This document shows, piece by piece, positions 1-12,100 of a stretch of DNA of 36,662 bases. This DNA is from Choristocarpus tenellus KU-1152 (taxonomy: Eukaryota; Phaeophyceae), in the NCBI GenBank assembly GCA_964200185.2, contig CAXNAD020000043.1:1-36662 (forward strand). The letters run 5' to 3'. Positions within the stretch are counted from its first letter, which is position 1; every line of letters starts with the position of its first letter. A model generated the notes under the pieces. The model did no database searches, was not told the DNA's origin, and worked only from the letters and a program-made list of their open reading frames with translations. Made by a program: the position numbers and the translations under genes.

Positions 1-20
1 CCAGATACTTTGACCCCTGG
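1..20 (-). repeat. Repeat end at left window edge
   Basis: CCAGATACTTTGACCCCTGG is the reverse complement of the right-edge motif (GGTCAAAGTATCTGG). Confidence 0.6.
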
Positions 21-59
21 CACATCCACAAAATGTCAGATGGCACAATAATAAAAATG

Positions 60-1020
60 TAGTGTAAGAGGGGGTCGAGGTTATTGACGTTTTAATTTTA
101 TCAAAAGTGGTATCATGGATTGATGTCCATGCTTTTCCTAGTTCACCAGAAGGATGCGCTAAGAATTCTTTGCCTGTGAATTTATGTAGGGGTTCTGTCA
201 AGTCTGCAAAGTGTGGGATAAACGTTCGACAAGAATCGCACATACGAAGGATAGAACGGATATATTTGATTGTTCGGGGTGTGGGTAGATCAACAATGGC
301 TTGAATACGAGCCTTTCCAAGACGTACCCCTGCACTAGAAACGGTATGACCAGGGTATTTTACTTCTGCTTGGCCAAACTTCAGTTTAGAAGTTTTTAAA
401 GCAAGGCCAGCGTTTTGAAGGGCAATAAGAAGCTTTTCAAGCAAAGAAGGTATACGATGTTCCCAAGTGGTAGAACAGAGAATAATGAGATAATCCAAAT
501 AACAAAGGCAGACCTGACTCCGTTTCAAAATCAGATAGAGCTCGAGTCATCATGCGTTGAAAAATATAAGGGACATTGCTAAGACCAAAAGGAAGCCGTT
601 TCCATACAAACTTGCCTTTATGAGTGACAAAACCAGTCTTGTCAATATCTGCTTCTGCAACAGGAATTTGATGATATGTTGATTGCACATCTGCAACAGA
701 AAGAATCTTTGCTGCACCAATAGGATCGAGACGTTCTTCAGCTAACGGCATGGACCAAGAACGTTTGATGGGGTTCTTATTTATGGTCCTTCGATAATCA
801 ATGCAGAATCTTGGGGTCCCATCTGCTTTGGCTACAATAGTAACAGGGGATCCCCTTGGTTTTCTAGATCTTCAACACATTTATCAATAATACTCTGACA
901 TATGGACTGGTTCGATACCATGCCTGATTAATAGGTCTAGTACGTGGTTTGAGAGGAAAATCTACTTCAGAAATTGTGCCAGTTCCCAATTCGGAGGTAT
1001 CGAGGGAAAATACTGAACGG
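60..1020 (-). pseudogene. Ty3/gypsy-type reverse transcriptase remnant
   Basis: Minus-strand reading in RT order: GTISEVDFPLKPRTRPINQ (about 970-920), PVTIVAKADGTPRFCIDYRR (about 850-790), SVADVQSTYHQIPVAEADID then GFVTHKGKFVWKRLPFGLSN and IFQRMM (about 700-550), YLDY (490-501), KLKFGQAEVKYPGHTVSSAG (about 390-330) and FDKIKTSITSTPSYT (about 110-65), which is the RT-RNase H connection. The catalytic YxDD reads YLDY. Frameshifts lie near 850-860 and 505-525. RNase H and integrase are absent; the sequence changes near position 60. Confidence 0.88.
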
Positions 1021-1407
1021 AATCTGCCACAAGGATCCAGTGTTTCGTGGTTTGAGGTGAAGCGAAAGTTGTGTGGATGAATGTGGGTTTAAGCGTTTTA
1101 GCAAGACAAGTTCGTTCAGATAGTGGTAGAGATATTGAAGATACAATACAAATGTGAGAGAGTCTGGTGTTGACTATATCTACTGGGGAGATGTGACCAA
1201 GTAGAGTATCCTTGGTAATTGAACTGGTTGTGCAGACATATTTGCAATTTGTACTAATCCTGAACCATCATCAGTATCCCAAGTTAACTGTTCGAGCAAT
1301 AGCAACAAATTGCCAAGGATCATTGAGATTGAGTGGATCAATATGATGAAATGAACAGATGCATGGTTCTAAAACAGCATCACAAGTATCTGATGGAGTT
1401 TCATCAC

Positions 1408-1848
1408 TTATAGCAGGTACAAGACTTTCTGATTTTGGGGAAAGGAATCTTCTCGTTGAGGCGAAATGGGACAGATTGAACCTTTGCTTGTTTGAAAAGG
1501 AGACGATGAACTAACAGAAGAAGGGGTAATACGATGTACGGCAGGTATAAAAATGTTACTTTTTTGGAATGATAACATTTGAGTCTGCCAATCATATGTT
1601 GCTCCAAAAGCATCAAGAACACTGTTAACGAGAAGAACATAATCAGGTCCTAAGGTGGGCAACACCAAAGGTTCAACTGGGATAGTGATATCACCTAATT
1701 GAAGAGAAAACCTGATAAACCTCATGATGGTCAGAGCACTGCCATCTGCAGAAGAAAGGTTGATTGCACTAAAGTTTGGAGGCTGACACCACACGCAATC
1801 ATGATTTTTGTACTTCTTCTGCTTGCATTGTGGGTTCACAAATATCAC
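1408..1848 (-). pseudogene. Retroelement protease-like region remnant
   Basis: A 146-codon minus-strand frame. LQLGDITIPVEPLVLPTLGP, DYVLLVNSVLDAFGATYDW and QTQMLSF resemble the second half of a retropepsin domain (ILGxDFL...DW...l.F). I do not see the catalytic D-S/T-G triad. Its position between a gag-like and an RT piece supports the call. Confidence 0.6.
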
Positions 1849-1864
1849 GGTTAGTCAGACATTC

Positions 1865-2211
1865 CTATGCACAATGCTTTACTCCAAGATGTTGGCTGTG
1901 TGAAGGGGGCGTTGAAGGAGCTCGATTGTTGGCTGAGTGACCAATGACATGTCTACTGAGGTTACGGACTTCACGTTCAAGTCGTTTATTTGTAGCTTGA
2001 AGCGCCGCAATCTTTGCTAGGGAAACGCAGTATTTTTCATATCCCTCGTTTCTGTCAAAATCCGAATAAGGTCCATGTTTGGAGGACGTTTTCCCTCGAC
2101 AGCTGCCTTCAGCTCGGAGTTGATGAGATTGATGCACAGGTCACCATTTGACGATGTTGACAATGGCACTGGTGGTGTTTTCGGTGGCACTGGTGGTGTT
2201 GACAAAGGCAT
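1865..2211 (-). pseudogene. Gag-like N-terminal remnant of the retroelement
   Basis: Starts MPLSTPPVPPKTPPVPLSTS, then LCINLINSELKAAVEGKRPP NMDLIRILTETRD. After a frameshift near 2040 it continues as SLAKIAALQATNKRLEREVR, a coiled-coil-like helix, and ends in HSQHLGVKHCA. No zinc knuckle seen. Assigned by position upstream of the protease- and RT-like parts. Confidence 0.45.
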
Positions 2212-2299
2212 CTGTAAAGATGTCTGAGAAAGATTTACAGTCTGGGTAATATATGTATAATACGCTGGAGCATCACCAAACTTTTCTTATGTTCATATT

Positions 2300-2640
2300 T
2301 CTCGTTGTGAACCAGTACAACAAGCGGTAGTGGACATGGTCTGGACATGCAAGGAAAAATTTGATTGGCAGACTGCAATGGTTCAACCATTCAAGAAAAA
2401 TGTAGACTGCGGACTGGTCACGGACCACTACAACATCCCAATCAACATGGTCCGAAAATGTTAGAGAATATTTGACGCCATCCAGCCAACGGACAGGGAC
2501 TGGTACAATACCCAGCCGAAAAAGTCTGGACTTCATAGGGAATGTTTGACCAGGTCCGTTCGGTGGACATGGACCAGTTCAACACCTAGTAGATGGACCA
2601 GAAAATGTTAAATGATTCTTGGACCGGTCTGGTCAATAGA
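2300..2640. repeat. GGACC/GGTCC-word-rich degenerate repeat region
   Basis: Many TGGACATGGTC, GGACTGGTC, TGGTCCG and GACCAG words in both orientations. It shares GTACAATACCCAG (2503-2515) with the 42-bp repeat at 13293-13397. No coding signal. Confidence 0.55.
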
Positions 2641-3078
2641 CAAAACCCTTTGCAATAAAAAGTACGAAGATTATGAAACATGATCTGTTAGAACTGGTTG
2701 TGTGTAGGTAGAGGTGTAGAGGTGTACCTAATCCTACCACTACTTCAACTGTTGGTTGTTCCCCCAACCTTCGTTCCTGGGTTTCTTGACACAGTTGATA
2801 TTCACGTCAGAGCTTGGTCTCATCATTCGCGAAGGATGTCAGCGGCGAGTTTGTTGGGAATCAAGGACACGAATGTAGAGTTCTCCTTTGCGATTTTTCA
2901 AATTGTCCTCATCTTGTTTAATCTTTCTACGCAATGTATGTCAGGGAGAGATGCAACTTCCAACGCAGCTTATCAATTATGATATGCAGGTTATAAATCA
3001 AGGTGTAGTCGTGAGGAACTCGAAATGATTCTTTGTAATGTCGCTTATCTCCTGTACTGGCATGGACCTATGTATTAG
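2641..3078. other. Spacer upstream of exon 1
   Basis: A 94-codon plus frame (2698-2982) and a charged minus-strand reading (RRKIKQDEDNLKNRKGELYI) exist here, neither recognisable. No SBNO exon seen; part may be more of the retroelement. Confidence 0.4.
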
Positions 3079-3183
3079 GAGGGGCAAGGGGCCACAGTGT
3101 CCGAGAATGCCGATGGAGAAGATGGGGAATTTGTGGATGCTGGGGATATCTTTTACAAGGACTATGTCCCATCCAAGGTCAAG
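3079..3183 (+). CDS. SBNO: SBNO exon 1 (first recognised exon)
   Basis: Thirty-five codons, phase 0 at both ends. An acidic run ([15 protein letters not shown]) leads into [10 protein letters not shown], which matches the family block YADYxPSKLK just before the helicase core. The acceptor is TATTAG at 3073-3078, whose TAG would be an in-frame stop if read through, so the exon cannot extend upstream in this frame. The donor is GTGAGC at 3184. Earlier exons with the initiator must exist upstream, but none is convincing in 2650-3078. Confidence 0.85.
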
Positions 3184-6100
3184 GTGAGCCGACCCTAATT
3201 CTACACTATGTACTAACCCTATGATACTTCCTAGAAGTCAAGCCAGGGTCACCCTGAGCTCCAGGTTGAAAAAGTGTTCAGTTGTTGATGCTATTCAGAA
3301 CGGTGCTAACCACGGGAAACCCAATGGATCACAACAGTTGCTGTACTTATCCTCTCAGCAGGTTGCCTTGTGGGTTCGTACAATCTCTTGATATGTCCAC
3401 AGTATGTGCTACAGATCTGAGTGATGAGGTCGTAGTTGGACTTTCTGGACAACCAGTATAGACCTCCGCGTGCACGATATTGATATGCTATGCAACAGCG
3501 TTTACCTTGAAAAACTGGCTATGATTATGCTAATAATGTTTCGTGAAAGTATGCATTCGGTTGGAAATTGCGTCCTGCTATTATTTGAATGAGAAGATTG
3601 CTTTGAAGAAGGTACATATCCGAACAAATATGTCACCTCCACTTATTCACTACTGCTTCCTATAGGGTCTTGCCTGCCGCATTGCAACATAAACTGCTGT
3701 ATATCAAACTGTTGCAAATCCAGCTATTTTCTGGTTTGTTTGGAGTCTTCACTTCTGTATCTCAATGATGACCTGTCTCTGAGATTGCTCGGTTGTACTC
3801 GTGGCCTTGGTGTTCAACCCACTAACATGTTTGATATTGTAATTTACGCAGGTTGTCGTCAATACAGTTTTGAGTTTGCTTTGAGATGTAGAGCTAGGGT
3901 GAAATTTTGCTTGTGAACTAGTCAGAAGTTTATTGCTATACTAACTTGTTTTGTTTCCTTCAGGAAGGGACACCTCATCCAGACCCTGTGGTAGAAAATG
4001 CAACATTCTCTGGCGTACAACCCCCAGAAGTGACCTATAAACACCATCTACCTCCAGATTGTGTTGAGAATCTGTCTAATGTTCAGGTGTGAAACGGTTT
4101 CAGGTGGTTTTGAATGATTGTGTGTTAGGATGGAACTAGAGTAATGAGTGGGGTGAGGTAGGAACGATGTAATGAGGTGAGGGCCAATGAGGATGCACAT
4201 TGAGTGTAACACACAGCGCATTATTGGGGTCTATTTTTCCATTGGTCAGTAATGATATTGGGATGGTGAGCAAAACAAAACATCTTCAGTGAAAAATTAT
4301 TTTGCCAGTACATAGTGAAATCTGACTTTCACGTACATATTGCTCTCCGTGTGTTTTATTCTTCTGTGCAATGGTCCTGCCCTAATGGCAGAGATGATTT
4401 CTTTGAACTTCATTATATTTTTCTGGTGCAGTTTTGTGTTTTGGCCACTTGAGCTTTGATTCGTGATTTATAGTCAATCAGCTGGGTAATAAGTCATTGA
4501 ACTCTTTCAACTGCTCAACAACCATGAACAAATTTGTACAAAACCCAACATCAGTTGATTATATAACTCAAATCGAAATATGTTCCTGCTGAACCAACCT
4601 GCTGTCACTGCTTTGGATTGCAACTTTATTATGAACAAATCACACATAAATCATGTGAGCATTGTATCATTTTGGACAAGCCAATCGTACATTGTTGGAG
4701 TGCAAGTTTTAGCTCTAACACTGATCCTAGCCCTAATCCCTAGCCTAACCCTAACCTTAACCCTATTTCTATAATCCATTTGCTTCATCAAACATTAGAT
4801 GGAGAGTGTCATCTATGCTGGTCAAAAGTTTGAGGAACCGTTTTTGGGCAGTTCTGAACGACGAGGTGAATGATAACCACAAGTGTATATCAAGGCTGTA
4901 TCAAATGAAGTCACAAATGGCTACCACCAAGACCTGTTGTCAAGTTATAGGGCTGTACTTCCATCAATTTGTGACTGAGGAAAAGTGTGAGAATTATGTG
5001 ATGCTGTTCCTAATATGCAGCCTATGTGGATAAGGAGGTAGACCCTTGGATCAACATATTTCTATACATACAAATTCTTCCCCCTTTGTGATGAGGGATA
5101 AATGCTGTGTGCCTTGCAAAAACCAGGACATTGTGGTATGCAGTAAATATTTTGAATGTGCTTATTATATTTCATTGATGTCAGTGTTGAGCATATGGTG
5201 GAGAGGTTGTGGAGTTGAATGCTATGGGGCAAGTTCATAGTGCTACAGACTGGAATTGAGAAGTTTCTGGATTCTGCAGAGTGTTACAGAGGATGTAGAA
5301 ACAGTGTGGCACTAGAAGAGTATAGTACTCGCTGATTTGATGAAGAGTATAGTTCTGATATTGTACCGAGGCACACACTTGAAGAGTTTGAAGTTTGCCA
5401 TGTTTAAATATTGTGGATCGCTAAACATCAGGATAGAAAGACAAGTATAATCAGTACGTTGACGAAGTCGTTGTGACTCTTTTGGCCTACAATGCAATAA
5501 GCAATTAGCTTCAGCCACTTTCTGCTGTGTTGACATGATGTTGACTAAATCTGTTGTGGCATTTCTCGTGAAGTTGCTACAGACCTGAGTTGGAGATAGA
5601 CCAGATGAGCAATTTTATCGTTCTAAATTAAAACCTGATGAGTAAAGCCATCTTAGAGGGTGGGTCGATCTTGGCCCCCCGAGTTTCAAACTCCTTTTGA
5701 ACTTTGCACAGTAATCATCATTCCCATGCCTGAAATGCAGTTAAGACCCCTTTCGATGGTGTGGCAGTAGAAGAAAATTAAATATGAGTACATTGTTAGC
5801 CAAAGAGCCCTCCACAATTCTCGTAACACATGTGCCACAAAACACTCATAGGGGCTCTTAAACACAATGATCCTCCCTCCTTAGATGGTACCACTTGACA
5901 CTTTATCCCAACAGTGTGAACTTCATTCTTCACTGGGTTTGTGAGGCACAATGTTATGTGAACAGAGTTTGAGGTGTGAACATTACACATCATTATCTGG
6001 TGCCAGTATATTGTTAATTGCCATTGAGCTCTTGCTGCCTTGTATGATGTATTTTGAGTAGGTTCAACAAGGCACAAAGCTTGTAGGCAATGAATTGAGT

Positions 6101-9100
6101 ACAGTATCAATGTATATATCAACAGTATCAATGTATATATCAACAGTATCAATGTTGCGGTTCCACCTGTGCAACATAACATGTGTTGTGTAGCTACAAT
6201 GCTGGCCATCGGTGATGACCCTGACCTCATCCTGGCAGGTTTTATTCTTGGTGATGGAGCAGGGGTGGGCAAAGGGCGTCAGCTTGCAGCTATGATCTAT
6301 GATGCTTGGAGGCAAGGGCACAAGAAGCATGTGTGGTTGAGCATTTCTGCTGACCTGGAGCATGATGCCAGAAGGGACATTAGGTTGGTGTACTTAGGTC
6401 TGTTGCATTCGTTGAGTAGGCACACTGCATTGCAGAATCCCCTTTGAACTGAGGTGTTTCATTCTTCGATTAATTTTTTTTATTTGAAGTGGAAGATCTA
6501 CAGGGCGAAATGGTGGTCTTGTACTTGGTCTGGTACAGTACTCCTCTTGTAACCGTCTCACATTAGAACTAATTCACAGGTATGATACATCCCTTCAAAT
6601 GTGGATTCATGCCATTTCAAGAAAATTCCCGACCCCTGATTAATATGTTGTCTAGGATTTGTACATTTGGAATTTAGTGCTAGTATGTGTAGTCTAACTC
6701 TAACTCTAAAGGTTCGCACAATTGTGAGTGCGCTTTCTTACTGTTCCTTCTTGTTTTGACATGTCCTTTGAGTAAGTTGTATGAGGATGAATGGTGACGT
6801 TTGGAAGGCTTCATTAGTATTGCTTGTGGGTGTGAACTTTAATGATAATACTTTTTTTGCTGAGGTCATGCTGTGCGTGCCATGTGCTCTTGTATTGCTT
6901 AACAAGCTGGTTCATTGGAGCTAAGACATTACTCTGTGATTTTTGTGTGTGTGTTTTGAAGAGCTTCAAGGTCGATTTTGAACTAAAATTATTGTGACTT
7001 TTTAGGGATTGCCAAGCATTTTGCTTGCTAGATAGGTTTTGGAACTTGAATCACAAGTGGACTCCTCACATTGTCATTTGTGCAACACATAAGCACAACC
7101 CTGGTACACATTCCGTAGGGGCTGAGGTGCAGAACACTCTCCACCAAAGGTCATGATTACCGTGTAAACTGTGTAAGATATTCGTGCTATTTTGCAAGGC
7201 TTGGTACATCTAGTAGAACGTTTCAGAATTTCTACACATGTGATTGTGGGTAAGGGGTAGTGAGAATGTTGGGGTTAGGGCAGCCTAGATTTTGAATACT
7301 ACACAGGGAAAGAACTATATCTAAAAATCGGTGTCTGCCGATTTTGAGGACAAGTTTGAGATTCCTATCAAGGTTATTTTGGAGGATTGGTGGATCGATA
7401 TGATATTACAATACATATCGCCAATACACGTATATTCTGATTATGGTATAATGCAATATCTCACACCGTCATCCTTTTCTTCAGTCATGGCATTCTGCTG
7501 ACTCCATCAATTCTATATTTACATCCCTGATACCACAACATTGCAGGATTACTACCTATTACATGATACAGGTAGGGACAGGGTGATTTTCATTCATGGT
7601 ACACTGACAAACTATCTCGCACTTACCACCAAGAATACAGGGAGAATGCATTTTAGAAGATTGTAATAACCTAGACACCAGCATATTTTAAAGTGCATAC
7701 ATGTCCTCTTGAATATAATATGTAGAGTCATCAACAATCTATGTTGCTGCACACAAGTGGTATCTATTTCCCACTGCTGCAAACAAGAGAGCAATTTGTA
7801 ATGCAGGTATCCTGCCTGCATTGGGCCTTTGTCCTGACTGCAGCTTGATTCTAGCCATGTGTCTGGTGGGTCTAAATGAGGTGTTGAACTTGATTCCAGG
7901 TAGAGATACTTTGGTCGAAATTGGGCACCCTTCAGGCAGTTACTTTATGCTTTCAGTTGTGAACCGGACAATTGAAATTGAACATGCATCTACAGATATC
8001 GCATTCAGGTTTGGAATGGGGATCAGACCTAGTGAGCAGATTTTTCATGCACCTAAAGAATCTTTGTCTTTCTTAACTTGGACATCAACTGCTATGTTGG
8101 TGGAGGTGGTTCTTCCTTTGCATTTTTTCTATTACTCTGTCCGATGTAGTAGTCAATTCCAGTAATTTTTTTGGTGGGATGCTGACTACACCGGAGGATT
8201 ACTGAATTTTGATGACCAAACTTCTTGGGTTGATGGAGTGGTATATTTATGTTCAACGATATCTGAGATTTCTGGAATAGTTTTGTATATCATACTACAC
8301 CAACAATTAAACCATAGCCCTCTTTATGTAAAGTTGCTAGTCCAATATGCCGCCACCCTAGGAGCTGTGTAGCAGCAGAGGATGATGAATCTTGTTGCTG
8401 GTGTACAGTTATGTCATTTGCCCTGAAGTTGTACCTTTTACCTGTACTGTTCCTAGTGAGATTTTGATATAAGTTTCTCACCATTGTACTTGTGTGTATA
8501 TTTAAGGAAAATGTTTATTGTAGGCATAATATGCCTTTAAACAAGGCCGCACCTTACCACCCCTCCCCCTGTCTACTGTCTCTGAAAACAGTGATATTGG
8601 GGTCAAGGAAATGAAGACTTTCAACATCTCCAATCTCGCTTACAGCAATCTTGACAAGAACTTGGAGGGCGTCATGTTCTGCACATATCACAGCCTAATC
8701 ATGTCCACACACTCCAATGTAGGCAATGTAACAAATGTAATGTAGGCAATGTAGGCAATGTAGGCAATGTAGGCAATGTCACAAATGTAATGTAGGCAAT
8801 GTAGGCAAAGCACAGGGCGTAAGTAACTCTGTACATGTTGGAATTGATGAGTACCAGGACTTGAATGTTGCTGCATCGAATATTTCCATGAAATGAAAAG
8901 GCAAGAAATTGAGTTCTATGAGCTAGATGGGGTTTCCCAATATCAATCACCTATTGACAATCCATGGTGTTAACGTCACATCATACCCACCAATAAGAGC
9001 AAAAATATTATGGAGCACTTGTGACCTAATGTCCCATTAGAACATTGTTATATTCAACTTTTGACTCATGCTAATACCCTGGCACTCTGAGCACTTCAAT

Positions 9101-12100
9101 CACGTGCATACCTCATTTATTACCTTCGACACGTTCTTATTCCATGCAAGAGCTTAAACATATTCTTGGTTATATGTATTTGGTTAAGATTTAGTGTTGG
9201 GGGAATGAGGACTATTCTAACCAAAGCACCCTGCATTCACACTGATGAACTGCAAGAAAAGAGAATGAGGTTGTTGAGACTCCTGTGTGGATGTTTTACA
9301 GCTTGGGCGGAGATTGGCATTTGTCAAACATTGAGATACCACTGAAAAGATCAGAGCTTGTGGGACCGAGTCCCAACTTCTTGGGGAGAGCACATAATTA
9401 GATGGGTGACAGCCCACGGTTTATGCTGGGTTAGCTCCCCAGCCTCTGATTTTGTCAATCATTGAGATATCACTGTTCCACCAGGGCAGATAGTCGAACT
9501 ATCTGCTTCGGTGGAATTGTGCTATCTCAATGTTTGACATCGTTGGGAAATAGGATATAATTATGCTATCTTATTGATAGGTGTGATTAGGATGCAGTAC
9601 GTTTTTATGGGTGTTGGCCACAAGTGAGCAGATGCTCAAAGATAAGCTCAGTTTCTTCAGTGTACTAATACTATTGGTGTTCTAACCTGAAAAGGAGCAG
9701 TGAACACTCTAATAGATGGGGGACTGGTGCAGCATCTCTATATGTTTGGTTCCAACTTTTTTTTGTGCTTGTTGTCATCAGTTTGTTGTAGATGCCTCTC
9801 CACTGATCTTCAGTTGCCTTTCCACATACCCTTAGTACCATTCTGTTGCCTTGTATATGGTCGCACAAGTGTGATTCAAGCACCATTTTTGGCAATGAAT
9901 TTTTGGCTGATGCATGCAAGGGTCAAGCCTCTCACTATCTTACTACCACTGCACGGTAGTTTTGGTTCATTTACAGGAGTGAAACATGCACAAAGGATTT
10001 CTCCCTAGCCCTATACCGAACTTCTCGAAATTTGTATTCATACCCATACCCGAAGTTTATTTAATACCTATGCATTCATCTTTTTGGAATTGGAAATGAC
10101 AAGAAGCAAAGTTCACTCTATTATATTTCTACCCCACTATGGAGTTGACACTTGCATGAAGCCATCTATGGATATTGAGTTAGGGTTAGGGTTAGAGTAA
10201 GGGTTGGGGTTAGGGATATAGATTAGGGCATTGAATTGATATAACTTGAATTAGCTCCAACCTCCCACACCACATGAGTGCGTTCGAGAGTCACCAACCG
10301 AGATGTAATGACTACTTTCCAACCATATTGTGCAATTTTTTTGCTTTGTGAGTGTGTGTAGTAAGAGTTCCAACAGTTGCATGTGTAGAGATGTGTGTGT
10401 GCGCGCGCAAGTAGATGCTAGTGTGACTGTAACATTAATTTTCTCCTCAGTTGATGTGTGTCCAATTGATGCCGGGAACTTTCCAAATGGGCAGGGCAAG
10501 AATACCGTTACCAGACGTCTCGATCAGCTGGTGGAATGGCTTGGGGGAGAAGACTGCACAGGATGCATTGTCTTCGATGAGGGGCATAAGGTGATTATTC
10601 TATGAGATTCCAAATTATCTGGTAAACACCATCCATGGCTGTGGCATTATTTTAGATGCCACACACAATAAACTATGCTCTAACCCTAATACTAGGCCTA
10701 GGACTATTGTTTTGGCCTTCTAAACCCTTGATGCATGAGTAGGGCATAAACATGTCTACAGATTCAGAGTACAATAATCTTATCCACTGAGACTTTCTCA
10801 TAGCTCATGCTGTTATCTATTCATCTTCAATGAGTCATTTATGTGCTTCCTGGGTATCATTCCTCCCAGCTGTTCATTTGGACTACATCAACTAGTTGCT
10901 TGCACTCTAAGGGTTAGCTGGTTATGGCCTTGTGGTGACCAACATTTGACCCACAGGCGAAGAACCTCTATCACCACCAACAGCCCTCGAAGATGGGACT
11001 CAGGGTCAAGCAACTGCAGGAAATGTGTCCAAATGCACGGGTGGTCTACTGCTCAGCCACTCCCTGTTCTGAACCCAGGAACATGGCATATATGACCAGG
11101 TGCTTGTCTCCCAAATTGAATCATTGTCAGCAATTAAGCTGGTTATATCTAAAGGTCTTGCTGTTTGAAGTGACTCTTGATGCAGTGCTTGTAATTCACA
11201 CTAATTATATACCTAGGTATCGGCCCTCACTGTCACAGCACAATGAGATATGCCATACCATGATAATTGCTTTTGGCTTATCATACTATCTGATATGGAA
11301 AGGTCAGTTGCTTCAACTACATTTTTTTTACTGACCTGTTCAGCCATACTCACAGCTGATCCTGCCTAGTACATTGGTCATGGTTACAACATACTACTAG
11401 TGCCAGTAATATGCTGTACCACAGAAACTCAGGAACACAAGAATTAATGTAGGTATTGATGTAAGCAAGAGCATTGATAAATAACTTCCTTTCTACCGTT
11501 TTTCTTCTTGTTGAATACCAGGGTGGGATTGTGGGGTCCTGGCACCAACTATGAGGACTTTCAGAGGTTCCTCTCCTCAGTTGATAACAGGCAAGCTAAA
11601 CTATTGTACTGTACTATACTCGAGAACTTGACTCATCTCGCTTTGACATGTACACCTCACGCACTGACAGCTTGACTGACAAAATGTAATGTGCTGTCTG
11701 GGTACATTGAGGGTAAGCATTAACGTTAGAGTTGAAGGTTCAACAATAGACATGACAATTTTTTTCTGTATATAAATGGGTTCATAGTAGTCAACCTTTA
11801 TGATAGAAGCATATAGGTTGCTGGACTGAGGATTTCTCTTTAAAATTCTGGATTCCATAAATTCGAAGGTTATTGGAGTGGTATAGCACTTTATATTTAC
11901 TCCCCAATGGTACAATATAATCCACATATACCGTCAAGAGTTTTTTCTTAGTCATACTGTACCACCAACTATCCCAAAATCTTATTTGAAACAATGATTG
12001 TATTGCAGCATCTCAATTATTGTACAGCTGTATGCTACATAATACACACCTTTTATTCATCCAATGTCAGTAGCAATATTTCAGAATATTGATGCTTCTA

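Larger units (their letters stand above)
8719..10450 (+). other. Intron 5 region (1.7 kb), possibly hiding a small exon
   Basis: Holds the minisatellite, the 5S-like segment with direct repeats and hairpin (9319-9539) and a TTAGGG tract (10179-10215). The phase conflict across it suggests an unseen short exon or an unusual donor. Confidence 0.65.

Noticed and set aside
5640-5760. Fifth copy of the inverted-repeat element
   Set aside because: Only ATCTTAGAGGGTGGG and a C-run match; the interior differs and no second terminus is found.
7007-7150. Candidate SBNO exon after TTTTTAG with a compatible phase from exon 4
   Set aside because: The reading ([18 protein letters not shown]) has no family similarity, while 8592 gives the correct DIG...TYxSLI block in the right phase.
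7821-8165. 114-codon plus-strand ORF in intron 4
   Set aside because: No recognisable domain, no codon or splice context tying it to the gene; length is within what chance gives in this base composition.
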